Assembly: GCF_021730395.1 (NCBI RefSeq)
Contig: NW_026463318.1
Location: 1 to 64,000, forward strand
Source: Mercenaria mercenaria
Taxonomy: Eukaryota; Mollusca; Bivalvia; Venerida; Veneridae
Reading direction: 5' to 3'
Length of the DNA stretch: 64,000 nt
Shown: positions 46,528 through 58,689 of the stretch, piece after piece
How the letters are laid out: each line of letters begins with the position of its first letter
How positions within the stretch are numbered: the first letter of the stretch is position 1
Position numbers and translations under genes: made by a program
The notes under the pieces: generated by a model
What the model was told of the DNA's origin: nothing
The model's input: the letters and a program-made list of their open reading frames with translations, nothing else
Databases searched by the model: none

Positions 46528-48284
46528 ATGGCCGGCGCATAAGTACCTGGAAAGTAGGTATTTTATTATATGTACATATATAAACATATATAAAATTACT
46601 TTTTTAAATTTTCAATTAACAGTTATTGACAGTGAAAATGTGTTTAAATTTACGAAACATTCTTTCAAATTTAAGTAAGATAAGCCTCTAACAATGTTCT
46701 ACTTTTTACGAAATTGTCGAATATTTGTGTACACGCAGTGTGATTCAACACATTTTTTCTCCGTAAAATATGTAGAAAAGCTCTCTTTTTTTTGGTTTTT
46801 GGATTTAACGTCGCACCGACACATGATAGGTCATATGGCACTTTCCAGCTTTAATGGTGGAGGAAGAACACAGGTGCCCCTCCGTGCATTATTTCATCAC
46901 GAGCGCTGGTCAAGCAGTAATCTGTAATAATTCCATTATCAATTTTGAAACTAACGCTTATATATTAAGTATGTTGTCGGAGTCAAACTTTAATTTTAAT
47001 GTTGTTGTTTTAACACATTTAGAAGTTATCTTTTCATAATAAAGTACTATGTGGTATACAAACAGGTGCATGTCTCATTCATTAGCAAATAGAATTATAA
47101 AACTCAATTAACCCAATTTTAGATTGAAAGAAAGAAACTTTATCGAAGAAGAAGCTAATGCAATAGAACGTTTGCTCTCGCCAGCAAAAACTGGGCAATG
47201 GGACACAGTCTGGAAGATACTTGGAACTCCGGAAAATCCAAAGCGAGATAGATTGTTCAATGTCATACCAGAAAACAGACGTTGGGGTATTCTCCATCAA
47301 GCAATGTACTGGAACAATAAGTAGATATTACTTTACCTTCTGAAATATTCTGCATGTGACACAGAAATGCGCACTAAACAATGCACTTCTGAGTGTGAAG
47401 ACACTAGCGGCAAAAGTGCTTTGGAAATTGCAAAACAGTATAAACATATGGAACTTGCCGACATTTTGTCCAAACATAAAAATAGAACACACGATCAAAA
47501 GACACAAACGTTTGAATCTTATGACAACTACAACCAGAACACTGGCTTAGGCTTGTTGGCTGTATCGTTAGCTGCTTACAAACAAACTTTTCATCCAAGG
47601 AGAGTAGACCCTAATAAGTCTCTAACGGCTATTCTCGGCGACATATTCTGAGACATAAATAATTCAGAGAAGAGATGGAAAGAGGTGCAGGATAAAGTTT
47701 GCGATTCTGTTTATGTCGTATGTGAAGAAAACAGCAATAGGATTATGAATAGTAGAAGTCGCCATGAATTCTTCGTGAATATCATCGGCACCTACACAAA
47801 AGAGGAAAATGAAATGTACACGTTTTTGAACGTTGCATTTCGTAGGCAAATAGAGAAAAACTACAGACTGACTGGAGATGATCTGTCACTTGGTCCATAC
47901 GCGGTCATGTATCAGATGTTACTATTGTACTGGCCAGAACTCCCCCGTGAAAGTGGCGAAACGTATCGGAAAATGTTGCTGGTAAAATCAGATGTTGACC
48001 AGTATACTGTTGGAACAAGATTTGTCTGGCAATCCGTAGTATCTTCATCAACACTTCTCGATTGTGCCATTCCATTTCCAACTCGTGGACCTAAGGGTGA
48101 GAAGTCTGCGATATTTACTATTGATAACAGAGCAAACAGTTTATGGCAGCTTAGAAACATAGAAAAGTATGCTAGATATATGGAGCATGAGAGAACATAT
48201 CCAGCTGGTGCTAAATTCGTGGTTACCGGGAAGACTGTAAAAGGCTCAGACATACATATAGCTCTTAAACTTTTAACCAACTGA
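46528..48284 (+). pseudogene. Broken ankyrin/ADP-ribosyltransferase paralog, copy C
   Basis: Mirror partner of the intact transferase at 18.6-20.7 kb. A 26-nt first-exon match (46528-46553) with a GTAGGT donor and an acceptor at 47121-47122 (AATTTTAG) leads into a second exon 47123-48284. Intron phase and exon 1 length equal those of the intact gene. The ankyrin-like part, TYRKMLLVKSD, QSVVSSSTLLDCAIPFP and the EHERTYPAGAKF segment are recognisable. The copy is broken, with about three breaks. A SINE fragment sits in its intron. It is a host-gene relic, not mobile DNA. Confidence 0.85.
46786..46915 (-). mobile_element. SINE family 2, 5'-truncated
   Basis: In reverse complement it reads GAAATAATGCACGGAGGGGC, CTTCCTCCACCA, GGAAAGTGCCATATGACC and GTGTCGGTGCGACGTTAAAT to a poly-A-like tail. 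The tRNA head is missing. It is inserted in the intron of transferase copy C. Confidence 0.85.
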
Positions 48285-48433
48285 ACATATTTTAAATTGT
48301 ATGCTTAGCAATAATGTGTGTATTCGAATGGATCGTCAGAAGCGTACGTTTTAATGATTCCAGTATACTGAAATGTAAAAGGATAATTTCGGTATTGGTT
48401 TCTTTTTTCAGGGCTGAAAAAATAACAAGAATT

Positions 48434-48454
48434 GGATTATTATTATTTTTATTA

Positions 48455-48494
<40 letters not shown>
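48434..48494. repeat. ATT trinucleotide microsatellite
   Basis: About 60 bases of TTA/ATT repeats with two interruptions, 150 bases downstream of transferase copy C. Confidence 0.95.
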
Positions 48495-48495
<1 letters not shown>

Positions 48496-48805
48496 AACAA
48501 AAACGATCCCTTTGAAAATGTTAATTTTGCAACCGTTCTAAAAATTATCAATAAAATTAATGTGATAAAAGACAATGAACTATACACTATTCTAACACGA
48601 TCCGATTCATTTTCCTATTAAACAAAGAAGGCTGAAAACAGTGAATTATTATACAACAATTCATTGTTCTGACGTCACAACTATTACGTCATAGCGTCAA
48701 ACGGCACAGCGGCGCGCTGAAAAATAAACCGATTAAAAACGTGCAAATATTTAGTGAATGCCGTCAAGGATGTACTTTAAAGTCCTTGATAACGTATTAG
48801 AATCG

Positions 48806-48973
48806 AAATAACATATCTCATTTAGTGATTTGCTCTTGAATAAAATCATTGTTTGTCGTTCAGATGCGTATTATTATCACTCGGGCTGCGCCCTCGTGAC
48901 ATAATTCCTTCGCATCTGAACTCCAAACAATGATTTATTCAGCGACAAATCACTAAATGAGATATATTATTTC
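48806..48973. repeat. Long hairpin with CTCGGGCTGCGCCCTCG centre
   Basis: Arms of about 60 bases (ATATCTCATTTAGTGATTTG and AATCATTGTTTG pair with CAAACAATGATT and CAAATCACTAAATGAGATAT) enclose a 42-base loop. The loop is itself palindromic around CACTCGGGCTGCGCCCTCGTG. The style is that of the hairpin at 53381. Confidence 0.85.
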
Positions 48974-49166
48974 TGAAGTATAGTATGGGACAAAGGACTA
49001 GCGTTAGCGGCGAAGTCTGGCAATTTATTCCATCTTTTTAATAAATAATCAGTATCTTAAGGGTGTATGAAACCATTAGAGTTTGAAACTGACAGTAAAT
49101 GAAGTGATGCGCAAGTATGTCGAACTTTCTCCTATTCATTAATACACTTAATGAATAAATTCGTAA

Positions 49167-49359
49167 TAGACATTTCTAACGTAAACGTAAATCGGAAACG
49201 GATTACTGAACCCGTATATGTTATTTGCAAAAAATAGTCTAAGGGAGATACTATTGTCTTACTATTGGATGAAATTGTCTCCCATAGACCACAAATTAGT
49301 CTAAAATTTTACGGATTCAGTATTCCGTTTCGTAATTACGTTTACGTTAGAAAGGTCTA
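49167..49359. mobile_element. 193-bp MITE, copy 2
   Basis: Almost identical to 20006-20198 in length, orientation and ends (TAGACATTTCTAACGTAAAC), with TAA flanks. Its position and orientation do not mirror copy 1, so it is an independent insertion. High identity suggests recent activity. Confidence 0.88.
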
Positions 49360-50499
49360 ATAAGGATGTACAGTTTATGGCTATTTTAGTCAGTTCAATT
49401 ATAATGAAAGCACATGAGTATATGAATGTCCGATTTGATATGAAACAATAATCACGAGGTACAAAGTCAGTTGTCCGGGATTTTATACCTTACGCTAACA
49501 ACTCGTACATATGTCAATTCTTATCAAAACTGATGTTATGTGAGAAGAAATGGTCTCGACTCTATTGTGTCTTGAACCAAAGAGGTCCGGGTTGGTTGGT
49601 TTAAACATAATACTGGACCGTCTCTCCCCTTAGCCGAAAGGGATACTGACGAAAACAAGATATGTGCAAGATGTGTCTGTCAATCAATCGCTTCATCAAC
49701 GAGTTTGCAGTATAATAGCAGACATATTGTTGTAACATATTGTTCTAAGATTACTTTACGTCTTTATATCTGACGCTGTGCTAAAAGCAAATGACAACTA
49801 ACAGATGTTGAAAAAAGAATATGAGAGAATCTATCCGGCAAGTTCGTTGTACCGGGAGAAAAAATTATCCTTGTTACTTCTCTATATCAGTTAAGGTTAT
49901 TGCTAACTCTTGCTATACAACACACACTCGTAGCTGAGTACACTTACGGCAAAAACATTTTACACACCGAAAAAATCAAACTTGATACTTTATCTGTGTA
50001 AACATGAATACATATGTATAGGGTTTTTTTATGTTGAGGTATCGCAATACATACTACATACACAATTATGTCATTTGTATATCCCTTTTATGAATTTTTC
50101 GCAGATTTGCTATTAAATTGTTATTTTACGTTGAACCTTCCTTAAGGTATGAATGCAGACGATATTACTGCATTTATCAATGCATCGCGCTATCAGGATG
50201 ATTTTGATGGATGCCAAATATCCTCAGTAGCTCCAGTTAATTCAACTAGTTCTTTGGATACCATGCCATTATACATACTACAATTCACGACAAGAGTGGT
50301 GATTTTAATTCTAAAACTGTCATTTCCGCCTTTGAATTAGGATACACCCGGGCAACATTTAATATGATATATATTTCTCTGTTTCCATTTGCCAGACCGT
50401 GTAGACATGTTGAGGATTTCAATGGTAGTAATCAATTCATTGTAAATAAGCTTCTTTGGCAGGACTACCGTTTAACACCTTATCATATCAACTAGCGCG
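49360..50499. other. Non-coding, no gene seen
   Basis: AT-rich. A 63-codon ORF from ATG 50149 (MNADDITAFINASRYQDD) has no recognised relative; I leave it uncalled. Confidence 0.4.
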
Positions 50500-50750
50500 G
50501 ATTACAGTGCCCTGCGTTGTGAGTTGAGAGTGAATTTAGGTGCGCATCATAAACCAGCTCAAGCTGGTGTCCCAAAGAGTTAATTCTCTTGTTCGCTTTG
50601 TCTCGTTGTATGTGTATTTTCCTTTGTATTTTTGCGTGCGAACGTGCCTTTCCGTGTTGGTCGTGTTTACGCCCATGCGTACACTGCTGTGACTTACGGT
50701 TTTGGGGGGCCACGTTTTCGGAACAATCAATCATCTCTATTAATTGTTGT
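50500..50750 (+). repeat. Dispersed repeat, TGCGCACCATAAACC family, copy 2
   Basis: GGTGCGCATCATAAACCAGC, CTTGTTCGCTTTGTCTCGTT and a TTACGCCCATGCGTACACTG segment align in order with 3478-3790. Confidence 0.6.
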
Positions 50751-50785
50751 ACAGAAGTTCTATTTAAAAATTAATTAAAGCTGGA

Positions 50786-50920
50786 GCCGGACCGCTTAGA
50801 TCAATAGGGACAACGCAGATCTACGGATCGCGGGGTCGTAAGTTGGATCCCCGGGCTGGGTGTAGGTTCTCCGTGACGATTTGATTATTAACATTGCGTC
50901 TGTAATCGAATAAATCTACC
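50786..50920 (+). mobile_element. SINE family 1, 5' fragment
   Basis: A tRNA-like head (ACCGCTTAGATCAATAGGG, CTACGGATCGCGGGGTCG) and body start GTTCTCCGTGACGATTTGAT. The 3' half is missing. The B box is altered (AAGTTGGATCC). Confidence 0.8.
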
Positions 50921-51819
50921 TTCAATTGTTGTTGTTGTTATGTTTCATTCAACTAAACTGTTCCTTAAAAAATGTGTCGAAATTTGGCAGAGACAAAAAA
51001 AAAACAACAGTTGTTGAGTTAGAAATAACGTCAGGGTTTGGTGTTCGGTGCGAGGTGTTACCAACTGTTAGAGGGTAGTTTGCACCGCCTGACTATGGCT
51101 GCTCTTTACCTTGGGAACTAGCACTTAAATGTTTTATTATCTATTTGTGTGTGTGTTTTTTTTGCATATTTTTCACTGTATATACAATATATACTTAATC
51201 ATGGTGACGTGCTCTTTACAACTAAATCAATTGTATCTAACAAAATTCAATACTGCATGTATAAAATGCGACTTTCTAACGCTAAAGCGCAAACAAATCT
51301 GCTAAACTACTTTGATCCAATATATAGAATGAAATTCTAATCCAATATGTAGATAGGCACGGCTTTGACACTTTAGAAATGGGCTATCATATCCAGCGTA
51401 TCTTTCAACAGCACTGTTATTTGGCCCAGTTACTACGCTTATATACTTCATATTTTCAGATTTGAAAGGTAAAATAATGTTCTTCATGAATATTTTGTTA
51501 TCTCAATTTTGATTGTTTTTGTCACTAAAAATGTTTTCACATGGAATGGCCCATATATATATTTCTTGCCAAATGCTATTTGCCGATTTTGAAATAATGT
51601 CAAAGAAATGCTCTACGAAGAATGTTTATTTATCAAGAAATATTGACTAAACATGAAAATAATCTTTAAATGCCATTTCCTCCTAAACTACTTTCATGAT
51701 AATGAAATAACTTCACAGAAATGTTTCTTGGGTGACCCTATACCTAACTTGTTAAAAACCAAATACACGGCTCTTAGTAGTGGGGTCCAGTTTTATCTAT
51801 ATTGCTTTATGAAAAACAT
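50921..51819. other. Non-coding, no feature recognised
   Basis: AT-rich sequence between the SINE fragment and the hydrolase relic. No relatives of the rest of the hydrolase were seen here. Confidence 0.4.
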
Positions 51820-51940
51820 CCATATTTGTATATTGTATTGTTTATTGACTGGAGGAAATCCCTTTAGACAACTACAAACATACATTAAATACATCAGACT
51901 GGAAGATATTGCATCAAAGTTGTACAATGTAGCATTTTAA
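51820..51940 (+). pseudogene. C-terminal relic of ADPRH copy 1
   Basis: About 117 bases align with the last about 38 codons of the 11294-12439 gene: ATTGTTTATTGACTGGAG against ATTGTTTTTGGACTGAAG, then TTAGACAACTACAAA against GTGGACAACTACAAA. A frame RLEDIASKLYNVAF follows, against RLEDTASKLYNLAL, ending in a stop at 51938-51940. A frame change lies inside and everything upstream is missing. Its orientation and place are the mirror of ADPRH copy 1. Confidence 0.8.
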
Positions 51941-52600
51941 GCTACTCGCCCGCAGTTGGGGTACAATCTTTCAGCTTGTTCATTTCCACCAATTTTGACA
52001 AAACTCTGGAAAATGATCAAGAGAATGTTGGAATTGGTAAAAAAGCAAGGAGAATGTTTTCCATTATTGTAAAAGCGATAGAACGGTTTACTCTATCCTG
52101 CAATTTATCAGGATACTTGCAAAAGGCATGTGCCATTAAGTGTGTTCCACTGGTTATAATCACAGCATCCACATAATACCGATTTCTGCGAGTAAAACAA
52201 TCGCCGAGTTGCTCTACAGTGGAAATTGGTGTCGCTATTTAACAAATTTTTCATTTTATGTGAAATATAGCACGAGAAAGAAAACTTAATCAGATCATGC
52301 GCTTCAAGTTTGCATTTTTGCTTCAACCCACTTTTCTTCTTTATATATGTTATACCTATCATTAGTTTAATGGGTAAAACACCGTGAATTTACCAAAACA
52401 ACTTTTACATGCGTCCTCTTTAGCAAAATCTCGATATCTTCACGTACTTGACATCTGTTTCTGTCAGGACAATTTTATTACAAAATTCATTTTAAAAAAG
52501 AATATAAATTTATAAAATCCCTCAACCTTCCTTACTTTCAACAGAAATATGAGACTGTTTTTATTGGGAAGTTTATTTTAAAAAGTCGGTCTTTGTCTGT
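51941..52600. other. Non-coding, right arm of the duplication
   Basis: No gene. The stretch around 52500-52600 may be a weak inverted match to about 9120-9170; less certain than the block that follows. Confidence 0.4.
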
Positions 52601-52965
52601 TCTCAAAATGTACGTACAAATAGGATATGAACTTCTCACGTTGAAATAGCGTGTGCGTTTCCAAAACAAATACAAGGACACATACATGGTTGTAATTTCA
52701 CGGAAAACCAGCTACAGTCAATTTTATTTATAGGACCTATGACCGTACTACGTGGAAATCTGACAAATCTATTTTTACGATTTCTTATAGGACATTTACA
52801 CCACGAAAGACGACCTACATTTTAATTGGAAATGCTGTTATTTGCTAAAAGGAAAGATCGAAGTGTTATAAAACTTGTTTATAGTAATATTGATCCACTT
52901 TACCCACACTACACAGGTGACCTGATATTATGGTTTTAGCCATTTTTATTAACGATTGATCATCC
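52600..52965 (-). repeat. Inverted duplication flank, right copy
   Basis: Reverse-complement match to 8717-9120: TATTTCAACGTGAGAAGTTC (minus strand), AGGACATTTACACCACGAAA, GGATCAATATTACT-type landmarks and CATAATATCAGG against CATAATATAAGG. Confidence 0.75.
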
Positions 52966-53021
52966 CCAGCTTTTATTATATTTCAAATTATATTTCAAGT
53001 GGCATAACATAGTAGGTTGTT

Positions 53022-53022
<1 letters not shown>

Positions 53023-53067
<45 letters not shown>

Positions 53068-53068
53068 A
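53023..53068. repeat. Poly-C run followed by a CA microsatellite
   Basis: About 30 consecutive C residues, then ACACACACACACA. Such a tract is prone to length error in assembly. Confidence 0.97.
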
Positions 53069-53380
53069 ATCCGCCCTGAAGTAACCTGAAAATCAATACT
53101 GGTTTCCCGATTGAATAAACTTTGAACAATAGATTATATAGGAAAACTATTTTAAATAGTTAATTTCAATTAATTCTTTACATTTGTGAATATTTTAGCA
53201 GATATGGCATTATACATCAATTTCTCCTCTTCAATTTGATGTAAAAATATTTATTCTAATTGAATATCTTCTTGCTTCCAATTTTGTTTAAAAAGTATTA
53301 CATCACTTACATTGAGCATATAGTGAAAATCACTAAAATTTATAATTTCTTTCACTTTAGAGGCAAATAAATAGAGGATA

Positions 53381-53533
53381 TTTGTTTGTTTTGAGTGAAT
53401 ACGGAATAGCCTATATCTCACCTCGAAGTGAGAAAATTTTAAATATTTTCACGAGCGCGCAGCGCGAGTGAAAATGTGAAAATTTTCTCACTTCGAGGTG
53501 AGATATATACCATATTCACGAAAAACAAACAAA
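53381..53533. repeat. Long hairpin with GAGCGCGCAGCGCGAG centre
   Basis: Left arm TATATCTCACCTCGAAGTGA GAAAATTTT and right arm AAAATTTTCTCACTTCGAGG TGAGATATA are perfect complements. The outer parts TTTGTTTGTTTT / AAAAACAAACAAA extend the stem to about 65 bases. The centre has a GC-rich CGCGCAGCGCG palindrome. Confidence 0.9.
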
Positions 53534-54640
53534 TTTTCTTTTTATTTTATACTCAATTACGTTTAGATGTGCATTTTGAAACAATTTTAATCTCAGCGCG
53601 GTAAACAGACATGACGTCAGACCTGTTGTGAGGTTAGAAAGACGCACACAATATAAAGTTCCATTTTATTTTATTTTTTGCTGCATAATGTTATGAAATT
53701 CTCATGAAGTAAAATAATTTGAATCGAGAAATATATTATAAAGAACAAAGCGCGACTACAATTGTCATCCTGTTTTAAGCAAATAATTTAAAATTCATAC
53801 ACACTGTATGAGGGGGCGGAGCTATATCTCTCACAGTGTGAACATATAGATTTCATATTTTCACAGTGTGAGTGATGAGATATAAAAATATTTAACTGAT
53901 AGAATACAGTATGTCATTAGTTAGCATAAAATAAATCATGTGTTTCCAAATATGACAACTTATTAACACATATATGTAGGTGTTCTTGACTTTATGAACA
54001 TTATGATGACATATTTTCAACTTTAAAAAGATAATAGCTTCTGGCTTCCATTTAACGTCAAAGTTAACCAAGAAACTATAGCTCTGTTGTAACTTACGCG
54101 GTGTTGTTTAACAGAATTACAAATACCAACAACCAGGGATATGAAATGATAACGTTCATATTCATAATAATGAGGAAAGGGAACAGAATATATCATATTA
54201 GAACAGAATAGAACAGAATAAAGCTTTAATTTATTCCAGCTATTTTAGGAAAGTACGACCATGTGGTTTAAGAACAATACGAATGATGACGAATTAGTTC
54301 GGATAAAAAAGTTAGATATTTTAGAGTATTTGACGATAGGAGAAAAAAGGTCAATAAAAGTCAGATTATGGAGAAGAGTGTTATCTTATTTGTTATTTCG
54401 GCCAACCGTTAGCAACTCTTAGTAACATTGGTAAACCGATAAAGCGGGACAGCTTTACCTATCATAATCAAAGCTTTCAGAAACCTGATGGGGCGGGGAA
54501 ATTGTTTTGCTATGGTTATGCAGGTGAATCGATATTTTTAAATGTTATATTTGGGATTTTTGTGTAAACTGATTTGAACACTAGTCAATTTGAATGTCTT
54601 TTTTCATCTAAAAATATTCCTAATAGATGTTTTTTCTAAA
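53534..54640. other. Non-coding, includes a second small palindrome
   Basis: 53823-53884 holds TATCTCTCACAGTGTGAA paired with TTCACAGTGTGAGTGATGAGATA, similar in style to the preceding hairpin. Short GAACAGAATA repeats occur at about 54182-54222. No gene. Confidence 0.5.
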
Positions 54641-54650
54641 GACAGATTTA

Positions 54651-54805
54651 TTGTTGATTCAGGGTTTATTGTCGTTCCTGAAATACAACTTTCTGAAAGA
54701 CTGAAATTGTCCTGTGGATACGGAGAACCGTTTCATAGGCTTACCAACAGCGTATACAGGACTGATTACACCAAACAGGAAGTGACTACTCAGTGTTACA
54801 TGTGA
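54651..54805 (+). CDS. Possible terminal exon of an unknown gene
   Basis: After a pyrimidine tract ending TTTCTAAAG (about 54631-54642), an open frame gives about 50 residues (SGFIVVPEIQLSERLKLSCG, then YGEPFHRLTNSVYRTDYTKQ) and a stop at 54803-54805. The composition looks protein-like but there is no upstream exon or recognised domain. Chance is possible. Confidence 0.15.
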
Positions 54806-55132
54806 AGAAGTCCAAAATGTTGTGCCATGTTGTTGATGATATCTGGTATAATGAGTCATATGAAGATGTGGCAGTTACATTTTTGGCTTACTTTTTACTT
54901 ATTGTATTTTCAGAGGGTGATGTTTTTCACAATAGATTAATTTTCTTATATGTAACATGAAATCCTCTAACGTACTGAAATTGAGGTCTCAAGATTTCAT
55001 TATTTAATTATATAAAATACAGAAGAAACTAATTGGTGGAGTCTAACCTATAATACGAGATCGTAGATCTATTAATAGGGAGAAAATGTGACGTCACCGA
55101 TAAGGTCTGCTATAGAAATAGCACATTCATCT
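54806..55132. other. Non-coding
   Basis: Nothing recognised between the possible exon and the SINE fragment. Confidence 0.4.
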
Positions 55133-55225
55133 GCGGTCTTCCTCCGCCATCAAAGCCGGGAAGTCGCCATATAACCGAACATTGTGTCGGTGCGACATTA
55201 AACACAACAAAATAAATAAATAAAC
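55133..55225 (+). mobile_element. SINE family 2, 3' fragment
   Basis: GGTCTTCCTCCGCCATCAAA, GGGAAGTCGCCATATAACC, TGTGTCGGTGCGACATTAAA and an ACACAACAAAATAAATAAAT tail match the 3' end of the family. Confidence 0.85.
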
Positions 55226-56209
55226 ATAATTAAATAATAGATTTTGCATTCATTTCGTTTTTTTTTTAAGCCTTCTAGCCTTACGTTGTTTGAAAAGAGT
55301 TTGGTCTCTTTAAAATAATCTGTATAATTTGTTTTGTATATTTTCTACGTTTGTTCCAATATATTTATTTAACTAGTTATTGTTTCCGTTATTTATTCTG
55401 TTAACGAGTGCGTCAGAGTGATACATGTATACATATAATCAAAGCGCTGAAAGCACAGGAAGGTTGAAACCTTTCGATGTGCTGTCTGAAGAAATACATG
55501 TTGTTCTGGTAAAAAGTGTGTATGTAGCCTTCAATTTCTTGGGGGCTGGTATTAAAGGCATGAAGGTAGTTATTCGTTGGATACTCTACCGTGGTATTCT
55601 CGAATGTAGTCGATATAAATATATAGTGCAATTTTCCCGACTAGTAAAGGCCACTTTCGTGTCAAATATCAGCTTTATTGATGTTGGATTGTAAAGAAGA
55701 ATGTCTGCTGATGTTTTTAAGCTTCGTTATATACTTCAAAAAATTAGTCGAAGCTCTTTGGTAGAATGAAAGTAAAAGTTTGTATTTTCCTGATATCTAC
55801 CTATACAATATTAGCGTTTCCATCACGTGTATCAGGCACATGACCATGGCTTCACTCCCATAAGTAGTCATGTGCATCTCCTCAGATTTTTTTCTACACA
55901 AACAGCTAGGTTTAACAAGTAATAAAAAGGTACAATAATCCCCGAAATCGATCTAAAATCTGAGCAGACGATTTAATTAGAAAATATAGAGTGTAAGTCA
56001 AGGTCTGTGCACCCTGAACAATAAGAACAATGCAGGGTAGGTCAACGCAGCTTAAACAAAGGCACTGGTGACGGACTCGCTTAGGTATGACTTAATCAGT
56101 AGCAGACGACGTTTTCCAAACCATTTATTCAACAGTAACTGCAAAATCATTGTGTACATAAATGCGCTCCCGGTGTTCCCAAACTGCGCTTATCATTTAA
56201 GAAAGATAA
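55226..56209. other. Non-coding, no gene recognised
   Basis: AT-rich. An ORF from 55425 (89 codons) has no supporting features. Confidence 0.4.
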
Positions 56210-56640
56210 AACAAACAAAAGGGCCATTGTGGTCCTAAGGCTCACCAGGGTATCAGACGCTATTCTCTTGGTAATCAGATCTCCAACAGTTCAACTCCAG
56301 TATTATTTATGTTTGCTATGTGTCAAGTTTTTTTCTATAATTGTAAGTTGAAGGAAATTTCCAAGAATTGCTAAATTCTGGTGATAAATCAGTAAATCAA
56401 AAGGACTATCAAGCGTAAATTAGAAGGATATGAAAATAATATCGTAGAATCAGACGACTACAGACAATGCACATTCTACAGTACCAGAATGCACTAACTG
56501 CAGCCACAACACCAAGAAAAGTTCAACTCCAAGATTTTTTCAGCTCCCAAGACTGTCAATGTTTGCCAGGTTTTAAGTTTATTTTTGTAAATTTCAAAAT
56601 TGTGAGGCTTAATCGGTAAATTAAACGAGGATTATCAACT
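56210..56640. repeat. Dispersed repeat with two about 240-base tandem units
   Basis: Begins AGGGCCATTGTGGTCCTAAG GCTCACC, a common molluscan repeat motif. The units share AGTTCAACTCCA, TGTTTGCYA.GT, TAAATTA and ATCAGACG landmarks (about 56265-56450 and 56450-56640). Confidence 0.5.
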
Positions 56641-56651
56641 GTTCTAGCAGG

Positions 56652-56820
56652 GTTGGCATACAAGTGGGAAATATTCGTAGAAAGATCCAGTTTTCAAAAG
56701 CTATACCATCTAGGATGTACCTCTGCGTGTCGGTTTTGGATTACAGTATGTTATAGCGTTTCGAAAGCTAACGAACAAATCTACAGTTGGCAGCGGGCTA
56801 CATCAACAACAAATCGAGGG
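56652..56820 (+). other. Exon-like segment (acceptor, open frame, GTAAGT donor)
   Basis: TGTTCTAGCAG precedes, and CGAGGG followed by GTAAGTGCC ends, a 169-base segment. One frame stays open throughout (AYKWEIFVERSSFQKLYHLG...). No protein family recognised. Could be an exon of a gene or lncRNA, or chance. Confidence 0.15.
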
Positions 56821-57729
56821 GTAAGTGCCAGAACCTGCTATGTGCACTTTTTTAAATTTTACAGGAGAGCGTTTTTTTCTTTTTTCTTTTTAATAGTAGG
56901 GTATTTTGAGATATCAAAACTATGGTTTTATTTACTTTATCATTATTTAATACATGATATATGCATTTTGTTGATATCTTTAGTAAATTAGGTCAAATCC
57001 AAAAAAATTGTTTTGGCACAACTAAAAGGCCATTTATTTGCAAATATCAGAATAACTAAAACATTCCATTGAAAGATATCTGGTTTTGGCATGTACAATT
57101 CTGTTAAAACTTTCGAAACAATACTGAGCCAGAACATGCTATAAATTGATAGCAGGTGAGAATGTTGCATGTCATAGTTTTTGTAAGTGTCGAAAACATT
57201 CTATAAAGCAATAGAATCTTCTAGCATATGCAAAGTTGACATAAATGTAAGTTTTTTGGCATACCATACAAATACATTCTATAAAAACATAGATTCTTAT
57301 GGCATGATGCTTTCTTTGTCTTAGCTTAAGACTTTTCAAGTCACAAATAGCCTATATGTATATAGCTCCATTTAGCACTTATTAGACTGTCTTATCATGT
57401 ATTAAGAATCATCTACAACGTTTTAGTTAATGTGTTTATGTATTTCATAATACATTAATGTAATGGTATGAAATATAAACACTGCATTAATAGAGATATA
57501 AAGTTTGATGCACATGTTTATGACTGTAATCTATGTAACTATCATTATTATCACACACTAAAAAAGATGATAGGCAAGGGTAGATTTCTCGGAAGCACAG
57601 AGCATTAAAAACACAGCCCCAGAGCCACGCATTTACATAGTAGGCCCACAACAAAAAGAAGCTGTAATGGGAAAATATTTCAGACGGGTTGCTTCAAACA
57701 TCCAACAAGTACATATTAATATAAGTTAA
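56821..57729. other. Non-coding, nothing recognised
   Basis: AT-rich sequence without repeat or gene signals. Confidence 0.4.
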
Positions 57730-57960
57730 ATATTGATAAGGGGGAAGGAAACGGTAAGGGGCAAAATTGGGTCGGGGGTAGGGGAGGAATCCGAAGGGGA
57801 AAGTTGAAAAAGGACAAATATACAAGGGAATGCCATGTTTTTTAAAAACAGTCGCACTACAACGTAAACCACAATAGCGCAGACACTCATGTACCAAAGA
57901 CAAACAGACAACGAAGATCAACTGAATAACATAGAAAAACGAACAAGCAACACATAAGAA
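57730..57960 (-). repeat. Dispersed repeat, TGCGCACCATAAACC family, copy 3 (minus)
   Basis: In reverse complement, TGAGTGTCTGCGC, TTTTTAAAAAACATGGCATT and CCCTTGTATATTTGTCC correspond to the CGTCTGCGTGCTG ... GTGGCATTCCCTGTTTTATA part of copy 1. Confidence 0.45.
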
Positions 57961-58689
57961 AACAATAGGGCACCGTTATAGACTCACAAGCTTATAAACA
58001 CACATACACAAGTAGGAAAAAACAATCAAGTACCGTCTGGATTCGGCTGCCAAAATAAAGAGGAGCCGTGAAAACTTACTAAAAGTAAAGGGGGAGGGGA
58101 TGCAAAACGTAGCGTAAATGCAAGGAAAAGAAGAGGGCTAAGTCTTGGGAACCACATTGTCAGTCACATTTAAAATGTAGTGGTAAATTTATCTGACTCT
58201 CAGTGTTAAGTTACTATTGGAGTCATTGCTTGAATCTTGAACAGTATTTGGTTCTGGTAAACAATCTCTGGTACTGTTTTTACTGTTAATTAAAGCCGTG
58301 TAATACATGGAAATATTCAGGAATATTACCACTCTTGCATAGTTGCGATAGACATTTTCTCTATGGCAGAAATAGGTAGCTTTGAATGATACTTAATTGG
58401 CAACAGTATTTGCTTGTTGTCTTCTGGAGGGAAACATTTTCAGTTTTTCAAATTCATTACCTATAACCTTTTTCAAACTCCTTTAGTTCACTGATACATA
58501 TATATATATATATATTTATATATAAAACCAAACTTTTTATGTCGAAATATGTTGTTTTAAAAACTATTTTCCCTAATTGTTGAGTCTTAATATCTACTGA
58601 TCACTACAAATATTGTTTTAAAAAATTGTTTATAATTAACATTTTACACCCTAAACTTATTAAAACTGTCTCATAAACCTAAACAATGT

